Assembly (NCBI RefSeq): GCF_008973825.1 | Contig: NZ_WCHR01000020.1 | Location: forward strand, 124,001 to 188,000 | Origin: Gemmobacter serpentinus | GTDB taxonomy: Bacteria > Pseudomonadota > Alphaproteobacteria > Rhodobacterales > Rhodobacteraceae | Direction of reading: 5' to 3' | Length of the DNA: 64,000 nt | Part shown: positions 26,545 through 36,145 of the stretch, in pieces | Numbering within the stretch: the first letter of the stretch is position 1 | Layout: every line of letters starts with the position of its first letter | Translations under genes and position numbers: made by a program | Notes under the pieces: model-generated | What the model saw: only the letters and a program-made list of their open reading frames with translations | What the model was told of the DNA's origin: nothing | Database searches by the model: none

Positions 26545-27384
26545 ATGCGCAATGTCGCCGGACATGGCAAGAACCTGACCTATTACGATTTCGGCCATAC
26601 CACGGTCTATGCCGCGCGCATGGACCAGCGATTCAGCTACTGCGCCTATGTCCCCTCAGATTACGATGAAGAAGGTGACAAGACCTATCCGCTGGCCGTG
26701 ATCGTGCATGGCACAGAGCGCGGGATGCAGAATTACCGCGACGCCTTTGCCGATTTTGCCGAGGCGCATGGCGTGATCGTGCTGGCCCCGCTGTTCCCGG
26801 TCAATATCTGCTATCCGGGCGATCTGTCATCCTACAAGACGATGCGCCAGGACGGCATCGACTATGACCTCATCATGATCGACATGATCGAGGAAATGCG
26901 CGAGAAATACCGCATCCCCGATCCGCGCGTCATGATGTATGGCTTTTCCGGCGGCGGGCATTTCACCCACCGTTTCTTCTATCTGCACCCTGAGCGGCTG
27001 CGCGCCGCCTCTATCGGGGCACCGGGCATCGTGACCTTGCTCGATTTCAACCATGACTGGTGGGTGGGGTTGCGCGATTTCGGCAAACACTTTGGCAAAG
27101 AGATCGATCTGGAGGCGATGCGACGCGTCCCGGTCCAGATGCTGGTGGGCGGAGACGACCTTGAAACCTGGGAAATCAGCATCGCCAAGGGTGATAGCTG
27201 GTGGATGGAAGGGGCCGATCTGCAAGGGGCAAACCGCAACGACCGGATGCGCAGCCTCAAGGCCAGCTATGAGGCACAGGGTATCTCGGTGCGGCATGAC
27301 ATCGTGCCGGGGGTTGCGCATGATGACCGCACTATGCTGCATAAGGTGAAGGACTTCTTTGCCCATGCCTTGATGCAGGAGTAA
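26545..27384 (+). CDS. Alpha/beta hydrolase, copy B of a duplicated pair
   Basis: A 279-residue alpha/beta hydrolase with nucleophile S135 in GFSGGGHF and a C-terminal histidine in PGVAHDD. It is nearly collinear with the protein at 17709-18572, with about 80% identity by eye over the first 140 residues. A near-ideal ribosome site, AAGGAG, lies seven bases before ATG. The gene is followed at once by an intact tandem-winged-helix GntR/FCD regulator; copy A has a broken homologue of that regulator near its operon. Confidence 0.87.
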   Translation: MRNVAGHGKNLTYYDFGHTTVYAARMDQRFSYCAYVPSDYDEEGDKTYPLAVIVHGTERGMQNYRDAFADFAEAHGVIVLAPLFPVNICYPGDLSSYKTMRQDGIDYDLIMIDMIEEMREKYRIPDPRVMMYGFSGGGHFTHRFFYLHPERLRAASIGAPGIVTLLDFNHDWWVGLRDFGKHFGKEIDLEAMRRVPVQMLVGGDDLETWEISIAKGDSWWMEGADLQGANRNDRMRSLKASYEAQGISVRHDIVPGVAHDDRTMLHKVKDFFAHALMQE

Positions 27385-27392
27385 ACCGCGCA

Positions 27393-28325
27393 ATGTCAGC
27401 CCCCGCCAGCCCGCTTGAGGCACCTGCACAAGATGCCGAAACAGCGGGGCTGAGCGCGCTGCAGATCGAGGTGGCGCACAAGCTGATCGGCCTGATCCGC
27501 GCCGGCCGCTGGAGTGTGGGTGAGCGGATTTCCGATGCGGGCCTCGCGCGGGAATTCGCCATCTCGCGCACACCCGTGCGACAGGTGCTGCAATATCTCG
27601 TGGCGCGCGGTTTTCTTGCGCAGCACGCGCGCGGATTTACCCTCGCCCGTGCCATCGAGGATTTCGATGTCGCCGAAGACCTGTTCCCCCCGTCGGGCGG
27701 CGAGCAGCTTTATCGTCAGGTATTGCAGGCCCGCGCAAGTGGCCGCATCGGGGCCGAGACCACCGAGGCCGAATTGCTCGAATTGCTGGACGCGCCCCGC
27801 AGCGCGATCCGCCGCACGCTGACACGGCTCTCCTCCGAGGGGCTGGCCGAGCGGCGCGAGGGGCACGGCTGGCGCTTCACCGAATGTCTCGACAACACGC
27901 AATCGGTGAACGAAAGCTACGCCTTCCGCGCGATCATCGAATGCGGGGCGATTCAGGAAGATACGTTTCGGCCTGATCCCGCCGAACTTGCCGCGCTCGA
28001 GGCCGAACAGCGCATCTTGCTGGGCGTGGCGCTGGAAGATCTGCAAGGCAGCGCGTGGTTCGAGGCCAATGCCCGCTTTCACGAAACGCTGGTCAGTTGG
28101 TCGCAAAACCGCTTTCTGGTGCGGGCGATCCAGTTGCAAAACAATCTGCGGCGCATGACCGAATATACGGAATTCACCGCGCTGACCGAAACAGGATTGC
28201 GCCGCGCGGCGCGCGACCATCTGGCGATCCTGCAGGCGGTTCGGCTGGGGGATCGCAAGCTGGCGGCGGCCCTGCTGGTGCGCCACCTCAGCCGGGTCAA
28301 GACCGAACCCGATCTGCTGGACTGA
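27393..28325 (+). CDS. GntR/FCD regulator with two winged-helix segments
   Basis: A 310-residue regulator. First winged helix is residues ~25-87 (RISDAGLAREFAISRTPVRQVL); a second winged-helix-like segment is ~104-162 (ELLELLDAPRSAIRRTLTRL then EGHGWRF). The FCD ligand domain is ~175-305, with metal/ligand motifs ARFHETL, ARDHLAIL and VRHL. Usual FCD proteins are ~220-250 residues with one winged helix, so the extra domain is unusual. The same plan is seen in the interrupted gene at 12092. It follows the hydrolase by eight bases. Confidence 0.85.
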   Translation: MSAPASPLEAPAQDAETAGLSALQIEVAHKLIGLIRAGRWSVGERISDAGLAREFAISRTPVRQVLQYLVARGFLAQHARGFTLARAIEDFDVAEDLFPPSGGEQLYRQVLQARASGRIGAETTEAELLELLDAPRSAIRRTLTRLSSEGLAERREGHGWRFTECLDNTQSVNESYAFRAIIECGAIQEDTFRPDPAELAALEAEQRILLGVALEDLQGSAWFEANARFHETLVSWSQNRFLVRAIQLQNNLRRMTEYTEFTALTETGLRRAARDHLAILQAVRLGDRKLAAALLVRHLSRVKTEPDLLD

Positions 28326-28329
28326 GCCC

Positions 28330-29244
28330 ATGACGCCAGAGCCGATGCCCGGGCCGATGCCTAGGCCTATGAACGGGCGGCAATTCTGTCGCGACCTGAC
28401 GCTGGCGCGCAAGGAGCCGCTGATCGGCATGGGCCAGGCGGCGGCGCGCTATATCTTGCTGCGCTGGCCGCGCGGTGCGTGGCGCGTGCCACGCGCGCAA
28501 TCGCGCGATATGCCACCCGCGCTTTCAGACGCGATCCGCACCGCCACGGCGCATGGTGCCCATGTCGCATTGGTCGAGGGGGACGATATCGCCTTGTCGG
28601 CCGGCGGCCGCATCCGCAGCGCGTGCAGCGCGCAAGAGGCAGCCCGATTGCTGCCCGGGCTTGCCCTTGGCGCTGAACTGGACGGTCAACCCGACCCGCG
28701 CCAGATCATCTTGTGCTGCACAGATGGCCGGCAGGATCCCTGCTGCGCGCGGTATGGCCATGCCACGTTTCGCGCGCTCCGCGCCGCCGCAGACCCCACC
28801 CGTTTTCGCATCCTGCAATCAACCCATCTGGGCGGTTGTCGCTTTGCCGCCTCGCTGGTGCATCTGCCATCTCGCCATCGCTATGGCCATCTGACCCCCG
28901 AACAGGTGCCGGAATTTCTGGCGGCCCTGGGGGCAGACCAGCCCTATCTGCCAGCCTGGCGCGGCAATCCAGAACTGTCCGCGCCCGCGCAGGTGGCCGA
29001 ACATGCCGCGCTGACCTGGGCCGCGCGGCAAGGCCAGATAGCCAGCCAGGTTGCCTTTGAACAGGCCCCGGCCCCGCCGGACGGGGCCACCCGCACAGAG
29101 GCGATTGTCACCATTGCCGGCACCCGGCTGCAGATCATGCTGGAACTGGTCGATCTTGCAGTCAACACGCGCTGTATCACCCTGCGTGATCCGCAGCCCG
29201 CCCGCGTGCGGCGCTGGCGCGCGGCCGCGCTGGCACAGCTTTGA
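28330..29244 (+). CDS. Sucrase/ferredoxin-like protein
   Basis: A 304-residue protein of the sucrase/ferredoxin-like family (thioredoxin-fold [2Fe-2S]-type). The diagnostic elements are the CTDGRQDPCCARYG block and the STHLGGCRFAASLVHLP block; most members read GGHRFA where this one has GGCRFA. Role is unknown; a redox or iron-sulfur function is family inference. It starts four bases after the GntR/FCD stop and is likely cotranscribed. Confidence 0.8.
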   Translation: MTPEPMPGPMPRPMNGRQFCRDLTLARKEPLIGMGQAAARYILLRWPRGAWRVPRAQSRDMPPALSDAIRTATAHGAHVALVEGDDIALSAGGRIRSACSAQEAARLLPGLALGAELDGQPDPRQIILCCTDGRQDPCCARYGHATFRALRAAADPTRFRILQSTHLGGCRFAASLVHLPSRHRYGHLTPEQVPEFLAALGADQPYLPAWRGNPELSAPAQVAEHAALTWAARQGQIASQVAFEQAPAPPDGATRTEAIVTIAGTRLQIMLELVDLAVNTRCITLRDPQPARVRRWRAAALAQL

Positions 29245-29316
29245 TCCGTAGGCTGGTATCGCGGCAGGCGGTCACGCAGGAGAGTACACCGGGTGCCTGC
29301 CCTGTGCGCCATCCGG

Positions 29317-29346
29317 CGGCCTGATTGCCCTAACGGGGTATCAGGC
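29317..29346. terminator. Hairpin between convergent genes
   Basis: An 8-base perfect outer stem GGCCTGAT (29317-29324) / ATCAGGCC (29339-29346) with an inner CCC/GGG pairing. It sits in the 238-base gap between the convergent sucrase/ferredoxin-like and GST genes. No T-run. The rest of this gap shows nothing I can support. Confidence 0.45.
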
Positions 29347-29482
29347 CCCAGGGTTGGCTTCCGATCTTTATCCCCAGATCAGGGGAGCAGGTATCGGCCA
29401 TCGCCAGCACCCGCCTTGCAGAGCGGCGGCAATGGACCCGCCCCCTGATGGCCAAACCGGGTCAGGTCACCCCGCTGCGGCA

Positions 29483-30079
29483 TCAGGACAGCGCATCGCG
29501 AACAAAGTGTCGATATCCCCCGTACTCTGCCAAAAGCCCGGCATAGCGGGCAAGGTTCGCAAAGCCGGTGCCCGCTTCTTGTAGCAGGAAAAAGCGATAC
29601 ACCGCGGGGGCCGCGGTGATGTCGGCCAGCGACAGCCGATCCCCCGCGATGAAGCTGTGCCCGGCCAGCCAGCGATCCAGCGCAGCAAAGGCCGCGATCA
29701 CCGCCGGAAGGTCGGTATCCTCGGTCTTGCCGGCGGCACGCGCCTTGCGCAGCCGCGTCAGCGGCGGCGTCAACGACAGCGAGGCCCAGTCCATCCAGCC
29801 ATCGACCCGGCTGCGCAGCCCTGGCTCGGCAGGCCAGAGCGGGGTCGGAAAGCGCGATGCAAGATGGCGCAACACGGCGTTGGATTCCCAGACCACCATT
29901 TCCCCATCCTGCACCACCGGCACCTTGCCGAAGGGGTTCAGTGCCAGAAACTCCGGCGTATTGGTGGCGGCAAAGCCACGCCCCGTCGGCACCAGACGGT
30001 AGTCCTGACCAAGTTCCTGAAGCAGCCAGAATACCTTGGCACTGTTCGACGAATTGGTGCGCCCGTAGACCGTCAACAT
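29483..30079 (-). CDS. Glutathione S-transferase
   Basis: A 198-residue cytosolic GST-fold protein. The thioredoxin-like N-domain has the G-site serine region GRTNSSNSAK, NPFGKVPVVQDG, and the gamma-glutamyl-binding ES motif in VVWESNAVLRHLA. The helical C-domain carries LSLADITAAPAV. It is the last gene of the apparent aapJQMP-PrpD-PrpD-PrpD-GST operon (only 3 bases from the previous gene), which hints at processing of a thiol or a glutathione conjugate. Substrate unknown. Confidence 0.87.
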   Translation of the reverse strand: MLTVYGRTNSSNSAKVFWLLQELGQDYRLVPTGRGFAATNTPEFLALNPFGKVPVVQDGEMVVWESNAVLRHLASRFPTPLWPAEPGLRSRVDGWMDWASLSLTPPLTRLRKARAAGKTEDTDLPAVIAAFAALDRWLAGHSFIAGDRLSLADITAAPAVYRFFLLQEAGTGFANLARYAGLLAEYGGYRHFVRDALS

Positions 30080-30082
30080 CGT

Positions 30083-31444
30083 TTACGCCCCCTTGCCGGA
30101 CAGCCGCGCCAATAGCGGGCCAAGCGGGCTATCAGCTTGCAGCGCAAGGAAATCCGCATAGACCCCCGCCGCAGCCGCGCCCAGTTGCGCACCGGCGCAA
30201 TCGGTGAACTTGGCGCCCAGTTCGGCATCCGACATCGGGTTCAACGGCCCACGCCCGAAATTGGTCGAGGCGCTGGCACTGAATTCGCGCCCGTCTTTCA
30301 TCACCACCCGAACCTCGCCCAGATAGGCATTCGCCTCGTGATGGCCAGAGGCGGTGACATGCGGCAAGAGCGCAGCCAGATCGACCGTCATGAACCGCGC
30401 ATCGTCGAAATCGGCCAGCCGGATCTGCCCGGTGGTCAAGGCTTTGGCGGTCAGGAACTGCACGCTGAATTTGGCATCCAGACCCGAGCGCGGCGCAGGC
30501 CGGTTGGTATGCGCCAGACGACGGTCATGGGTGCGGGTCTCGATCCGGGCGATCTGATCGGCGGGGAGCAGACCCTCGCGCGCGACGATCCGCAGCGCCG
30601 CGTCAATGGCCGAATGCGCGCTGCCGCAGCAGGGGTGCTGCTTGATCGCGATGCCGGGGGTCAGCACCTCCAAGGGGCCGTCCCAGCCCGACAGGATCGC
30701 ATCGGCATCATAGGTGCCCGCCCCGTTGAACAGGTTGAAAAAGCCGTAATTATGTTCGAACGCATCGGGGTTGGCCGTCATGCCGCGCTGCGAGACCATC
30801 GCGGCCATGATGCCATTATGCGCGGCCTGCCCGACATGCAGCGGCTTGACCGGAGTGCCGAAATTCGATTTCAGCCCCGAGCCCATCGACACCGCCACCG
30901 CCAATGCCGTGGTCATCTGATCCTCGGTCAGATCCAGCATCCGCCCTGCCGCTGCGGTGGCACCAAACACGCCCAAAGTTGCGGTAGGATGCCAGCCCTT
31001 CTCATAGTGATGCGGCAGGAGCCCGCGTGCCAGCCGGGTTTCCACCTCGACGCCGGTGATCCAGGCCTCCAGCGCCTTGCCTGCGGTGGCCCCATAGGCT
31101 TCGGCCAGCCCCAGAACCACCGGCACCACCGGCGCAGACGGATGGCCGCCCATCGTGGTCGAGCAGTCGTCGAAATCCAGCGCATGGGCCGCCGTGCCAT
31201 TCACCAGAGCCGCATGAAGCACCGAGGCCCGGCTTCCGCCACGCCCCCAAAGGGTCACCTGTCCGGGGGCCGCGCCAATCTCAAGCGTGGCCTCCAATGC
31301 GTCTAGATAGGGTGCATCGGCACCCGCCAGCGCCACCCCGACGGTATCGGCGAATGCGCGGCGACCGATATGCACCGCCTCGGCGGGAACCGTGTCAAGG
31401 TTGATCGCCAGAGCTCGGCGGGAAAGTTCGCGTGCAAAACTCAT
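30083..31444 (-). CDS. MmgE/PrpD-family protein (copy 1)
   Basis: A 453-residue MmgE/PrpD-fold protein. Landmarks: NGTAAHALDFDDCSTTMGGHPS near 80-100 and EKGWHPTATLGVFGATAAAG near 150. This family includes 2-methylcitrate dehydratase, cis-aconitate decarboxylase and iminodisuccinate epimerase, acting on di- or tricarboxylates. AAGGA precedes ATG 31444; the upstream ATG 31477 falls inside the neighbouring gene. It is the last of three consecutive paralogues downstream of aapJQMP. Confidence 0.88.
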   Translation of the reverse strand: MSFARELSRRALAINLDTVPAEAVHIGRRAFADTVGVALAGADAPYLDALEATLEIGAAPGQVTLWGRGGSRASVLHAALVNGTAAHALDFDDCSTTMGGHPSAPVVPVVLGLAEAYGATAGKALEAWITGVEVETRLARGLLPHHYEKGWHPTATLGVFGATAAAGRMLDLTEDQMTTALAVAVSMGSGLKSNFGTPVKPLHVGQAAHNGIMAAMVSQRGMTANPDAFEHNYGFFNLFNGAGTYDADAILSGWDGPLEVLTPGIAIKQHPCCGSAHSAIDAALRIVAREGLLPADQIARIETRTHDRRLAHTNRPAPRSGLDAKFSVQFLTAKALTTGQIRLADFDDARFMTVDLAALLPHVTASGHHEANAYLGEVRVVMKDGREFSASASTNFGRGPLNPMSDAELGAKFTDCAGAQLGAAAAGVYADFLALQADSPLGPLLARLSGKGA

Positions 31445-31457
31445 GTCAGGGTTTCCT

Positions 31458-32813
31458 TCAGCGGGTCGCGGCGGCAATGGCGGCGGTCAGATCGGCGGCA
31501 TGGGGCAATTGCTCCAGCCGCATCAACAGGGCGAAGACGTCGGCTGCCCCCGCTTCGGTCAGGCAGGCGCGGGCGCAATCGGCAAACTTCGCTTCCAGCA
31601 TCTCCTGTGGCAGCGGGGTTTCGGGGCCACGGCCCAGGGGTGCCGCCACAGATTGCCGCAACACCGAGCCATCTTGCAGCGTCACCACCACCTCGGCCCC
31701 ATAATCATTGGCGTCGTCATCATGCGGCTCCATCTGGATCAGGCCCATGATACGAGTCACCTCGGGGTCATGCAGGGCACCATCCTCGAAATGCTCCAGC
31801 AGCACAGCCCCGTTCACCAGACCACGCGCCACCGCATAAGGCAGCGAGAATTTGGCATTCAGCGCAGAGGTCGCGGCATTGCGCACATGCGGCAGCAGGC
31901 GGCGAGGATGCATCCGCACCATCACTTCGGCCACGGCGACACTGTCGGGCAAGGCTTCGCCCTGCATCTGGATCGCAGCGTCAATCGCGCCATGCACGCT
32001 GTAGACGCAGGGATATTTCTTGATCGAAATACCCGGTGCCAGCAGATCCAGCGGCGCGGCCCAATCCTTCAGCATCCGGGCGGTGTCATAATTGCCGGCC
32101 CCGTTGAACACCTCCAGAAAACCCTGCGGATGTTCCAGCGCCACGGGCGATCCGTTCACCCCCTTTTCGGCCATCAAGGCCGCGAACAGCCCGTTGCGGG
32201 CGGCGATCCCCGCATGCATCGGTTTGGTCGCTGTGCCGAAGTTCGCCTTAATCCCCGCAGCCAGCGAAGCCGAGATCGAGATCGCATTGGCGATCTGGTC
32301 CTCGTTCAGTTTCATAAGGACTGCGGCTGCCACAGCGGCACCGAAAATCCCGAGCGTGGCGGTGGGATGCCAGCCCTTTTCGTAATGTTGAAAGTTGACA
32401 CCACGGGCAAATCGCGTCGCCGCCTCGACCCCGATGATATAGGCATCCGTCAGGTCCTTGCCGCTGGCCCCCCGCGCCTCGGCCAGCGCCAGAAGGCCGG
32501 GGATGATGATGACGGTGGGATGACCGGAGAGCGATTTGGAGGTGTCGTCATAGTCCAGCGCATGGCCGGCGGTGCCGTTGACAAAAGCCGCATCCAGCAT
32601 CCCCAGTCGGGTCTTGCGGCCGAGCACCAGACAGGGGCCGGCCCCATACAGATCGGGCATCAGCACCGCATCGGTCGTGTCGGTGGGTGCCCCCAGCAGG
32701 GTGCAGCCGATCATATCGGCAATGGCGTTGCGGGCCCATTTCACCGCTTCGGGATCGAAGCTTGCGGGATCAAGGGCGGCCACCCGCTTGGCGAGTTCGC
32801 GTGACAGGGACAT
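31458..32813 (-). CDS. MmgE/PrpD-family protein (copy 2)
   Basis: A 451-residue MmgE/PrpD-fold protein. Landmarks: NGTAGHALDYDDTSKSLSGHPT and HYEKGWHPTATLGIFGAAVA. It has strong similarity to its neighbours in the core motifs but differs elsewhere, so the three look like separate enzymes, not simple duplicates. AAAGG precedes ATG 32813. The next copy ends 13 bases downstream, within one operon. Substrate may be a polycarboxylate related to the transported amino acid. Confidence 0.88.
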   Translation of the reverse strand: MSLSRELAKRVAALDPASFDPEAVKWARNAIADMIGCTLLGAPTDTTDAVLMPDLYGAGPCLVLGRKTRLGMLDAAFVNGTAGHALDYDDTSKSLSGHPTVIIIPGLLALAEARGASGKDLTDAYIIGVEAATRFARGVNFQHYEKGWHPTATLGIFGAAVAAAVLMKLNEDQIANAISISASLAAGIKANFGTATKPMHAGIAARNGLFAALMAEKGVNGSPVALEHPQGFLEVFNGAGNYDTARMLKDWAAPLDLLAPGISIKKYPCVYSVHGAIDAAIQMQGEALPDSVAVAEVMVRMHPRRLLPHVRNAATSALNAKFSLPYAVARGLVNGAVLLEHFEDGALHDPEVTRIMGLIQMEPHDDDANDYGAEVVVTLQDGSVLRQSVAAPLGRGPETPLPQEMLEAKFADCARACLTEAGAADVFALLMRLEQLPHAADLTAAIAAATR

Positions 32814-32817
32814 CGGA

Positions 32818-34197
32818 TTACCTTTCGTTTGCCGCAAGGGGAAGGCTGCGTTGTGGTCCAGGCTGCATCAGCGCCGTCAGCTGCCGGAGGGAGGGTTGAT
32901 CGGCCAGGGTTGCCAGCCGGTCATACAACGCGGCTGCCACCGCAGCGGGTAGCGCCCGCCGGGTGCAATCGGTGAACTTGGCGCGAAACTGCGGCTCGGT
33001 CATCGGGTTTGCAGGGCCGCGCCCCATCGCGACGCTGGCACCGGCGGAAAGGCGGCGGCCATCGTTCAGGGTCACAGTGACCCGTCCGAAAGAGAGGTCA
33101 TCGCCCTCATGCGCCGTCAGGCCGACGCGGGCCGAAAGTGTCTGGGTTGCCGCATCCGACAGCAGCGGTTGCTCAAAATCCGCAAAGCCGACAGTGCCCG
33201 AGATCAACGCGCGGGCCGTCAGATACTGGGTGGAGAACTTCGCATCCAGCCCGTCACGCGGCTGCGGGCGGTCAATGTTCTTCAGCCGCCTTGGGTGCAG
33301 CGCCACCTCGACCGCCTCAATCGTGCTGGTGCCGATCTGGGATTGCAGCTCGGCGCCGGCGTCAATGGCGCAATGGATGAAGGCACAGCAGGGATATTGC
33401 TTGATCGCGATCCCCGGCGACAACAGCGCAAAATCCTGCCCCCACCCCTCCAGCGCCGGGGCGATATCTGCCGGGACGCTGCCGTTAAAGGCAGCCATGA
33501 AGCCGAACTTGTGCTCCAATACGGCGGGATTGGCGGTGAAACCCGCCTCTGCCAGCAAGGCCGCCTGCAATCCGTTGCGATTGGCTTGCCCGGCGTGCAG
33601 CGGTTTGGTCATCGTCCCGGAATTGGCCCGCAGCCCGGCTGCGGACGAGGCCGCGATGCCGATCGCCACCGCCATACGCTCTGCCGAAAGCCCGAGCAGC
33701 CGCCCACAGGCGACCGCCGCGCCCAGCACGCCAAAGGTTACTGTCGGATGCCAACCGCGGTCGGCATGGGCGGGGTTCGACAGGCGGGCAATGCGGATCT
33801 CGGTCTCTATCCCTGCGATATAGGCGGTCAGCAGATCCGCACCGCTGACATCCAGACGGTCACCAAGCGCCAGAAGGGCGGGCACGATGGAAACGGACGG
33901 ATGGCCGTCCATCTCAAGGTTGCAATCGTCGAAATCCAGCGCATGAGCGGCGACGCCATTGATCTGGGCGGCGTCCAGTTCGTGCAGCCGCCCGGCCTGA
34001 CCCAGCAGGGCAGAACTCCCGGCGGCGGCAGGCAGAACCGAGGCGAGACGGCGCACCACATCTTCATTGGCACCCGCAATGCCGCAGGCGATGGTATCGG
34101 CAAGGGCATGACACGCCCAGTGGCATACCGCCGGGCTGAGGTCGTGAAAAGACAGGCCTGCGGCGCGGGCCGCAAGCTCGGACGTCAAGGACGGCAC
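32818..34197 (-). CDS. MmgE/PrpD-family protein (copy 3)
   Basis: A 459-residue MmgE/PrpD-fold protein beginning with GTG at 34197, eight bases after AGGAG. Landmarks: NGVAAHALDFDDCNLEMDGHPS and RGWHPTVTFGVLGAAVACG. It is the first of the three, 48 bases after the transporter ATPase gene. The tandem of three PrpD-fold genes is unusual. Reaction type (dehydratase, decarboxylase, epimerase) cannot be decided from sequence alone. Confidence 0.88.
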   Translation of the reverse strand: MPSLTSELAARAAGLSFHDLSPAVCHWACHALADTIACGIAGANEDVVRRLASVLPAAAGSSALLGQAGRLHELDAAQINGVAAHALDFDDCNLEMDGHPSVSIVPALLALGDRLDVSGADLLTAYIAGIETEIRIARLSNPAHADRGWHPTVTFGVLGAAVACGRLLGLSAERMAVAIGIAASSAAGLRANSGTMTKPLHAGQANRNGLQAALLAEAGFTANPAVLEHKFGFMAAFNGSVPADIAPALEGWGQDFALLSPGIAIKQYPCCAFIHCAIDAGAELQSQIGTSTIEAVEVALHPRRLKNIDRPQPRDGLDAKFSTQYLTARALISGTVGFADFEQPLLSDAATQTLSARVGLTAHEGDDLSFGRVTVTLNDGRRLSAGASVAMGRGPANPMTEPQFRAKFTDCTRRALPAAVAAALYDRLATLADQPSLRQLTALMQPGPQRSLPLAANER

Positions 34198-34245
34198 GAG
34201 GGAAACTCCTGTTAGGGAATCCGGCCCAGTCTGGGCCGGATCGGA

Positions 34246-35013
<768 letters not shown>

Positions 35014-35034
35014 GATATTCTCCGGTATGTGCTG

Positions 35035-36141
35035 TCAGATCCGGCCCGAGGCGATCCACTTCTCGACCTGGCGCGCATAGAGCGACAGCGCATAGCCGAA
35101 GAAGAGGTAAACCAGCGCGACGAACAGATAGGCTTCGATGTAGAAGCTGCGCCAAAGGGGATCCTGCATCACCGCCGTGGTTGCGGTCAGGATGTCGAAA
35201 AGGCCGATGATGATGACGAACGAGGTGTTCTTCATCGCAGCGATGATGTGATTGGTGATCGCGGGCAGACAGATCCGCAACGCTTGCGGCAGGATGATCC
35301 TGCGGGTGGTCTGCCAATAGCTGAGGCTGATCGAGGCTGCGGCCTCATACTGGCCGCGCGGAATGGCCTGAAGCCCGCCCCGGATCACCTCGGCCTGATA
35401 GCAGGCGAAGAAGATCGCGATGCCGATGGTGATGCGCAACAGCTTGTTCACCTCGACCCCGGCGGGCAGGAACAGCGGAAACACGTTGACGGCCACGAAC
35501 AAGATGGTGATGAGCGGCACGCCACGCAGCGCCTCGATGAACACAACCGATACGCTGCGCGCCACCGGCAAAGGCGCACGCCGCCCCAAAGCCAGCAGCA
35601 CCGCAATCGGCATCCCGATCAGCACAGTGCCGGTGAACAGCAGCATGGTCAGCGGCAGGCCGCCCCATTCCGATGTCGGCACATAGCGCAGACCGAAAAC
35701 ACCGCCGAACATCAGGACGCCAATGGCGGATGTCGCCACGATCCACAGCGGCACCAGCAGGCGCAGGTTCCAGAAGCGCGGGCTGAGCGAGACGACGATC
35801 GTGACAAGATAGATCACCATCATCAGCACAAGCCGCCAATGCTCGGCATAGGGATATAGCCCGAACAGCATGGGCCGGTGCTTTTCGACGATCACCGCCC
35901 AGCAGGCCCCGGTAGCAGCCCGGCAGGTATCGGGGTCAGCGGTGTAGAACACCGCGTTGATGACGCCCCAATCCAGCACGAACCAGCAGAACCGGATCAG
36001 CACGGCAGCCACGATGACCGTCAGCAGGCTTTGCCAGACCGAGCTGAAAAGGTTGCTTTTCAGCCAGACCAGAGCGGGGATCTTGGCGTCAGGGTTATAG
36101 GCGGCGGGTTTGGCGACAGGGTGTTGGGAAACCGAGGTCAT
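35035..36141 (-). CDS. aapM: General L-amino-acid ABC transporter permease AapM
   Basis: A 368-residue inner-membrane permease of the AapM/BztC family, with an EAA-type loop (EALRGVPLITILF at 215-230) and an ABC-membrane domain near the C-terminus (EVIRGGLQAIPRGQYEAAASI). I choose ATG 36141 (after AAGGA); the ATG at 36168 overlaps the previous gene. It forms the pore with AapQ, five bases upstream. Confidence 0.93.
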   Translation of the reverse strand: MTSVSQHPVAKPAAYNPDAKIPALVWLKSNLFSSVWQSLLTVIVAAVLIRFCWFVLDWGVINAVFYTADPDTCRAATGACWAVIVEKHRPMLFGLYPYAEHWRLVLMMVIYLVTIVVSLSPRFWNLRLLVPLWIVATSAIGVLMFGGVFGLRYVPTSEWGGLPLTMLLFTGTVLIGMPIAVLLALGRRAPLPVARSVSVVFIEALRGVPLITILFVAVNVFPLFLPAGVEVNKLLRITIGIAIFFACYQAEVIRGGLQAIPRGQYEAAASISLSYWQTTRRIILPQALRICLPAITNHIIAAMKNTSFVIIIGLFDILTATTAVMQDPLWRSFYIEAYLFVALVYLFFGYALSLYARQVEKWIASGRI

Positions 36142-36145
36142 GATC

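Noticed and set aside
31392-34215. Plus-strand frames opposite the PrpD genes
   Set aside because: Antisense to genes with strong family motifs; low-complexity H/R/G/Q composition.
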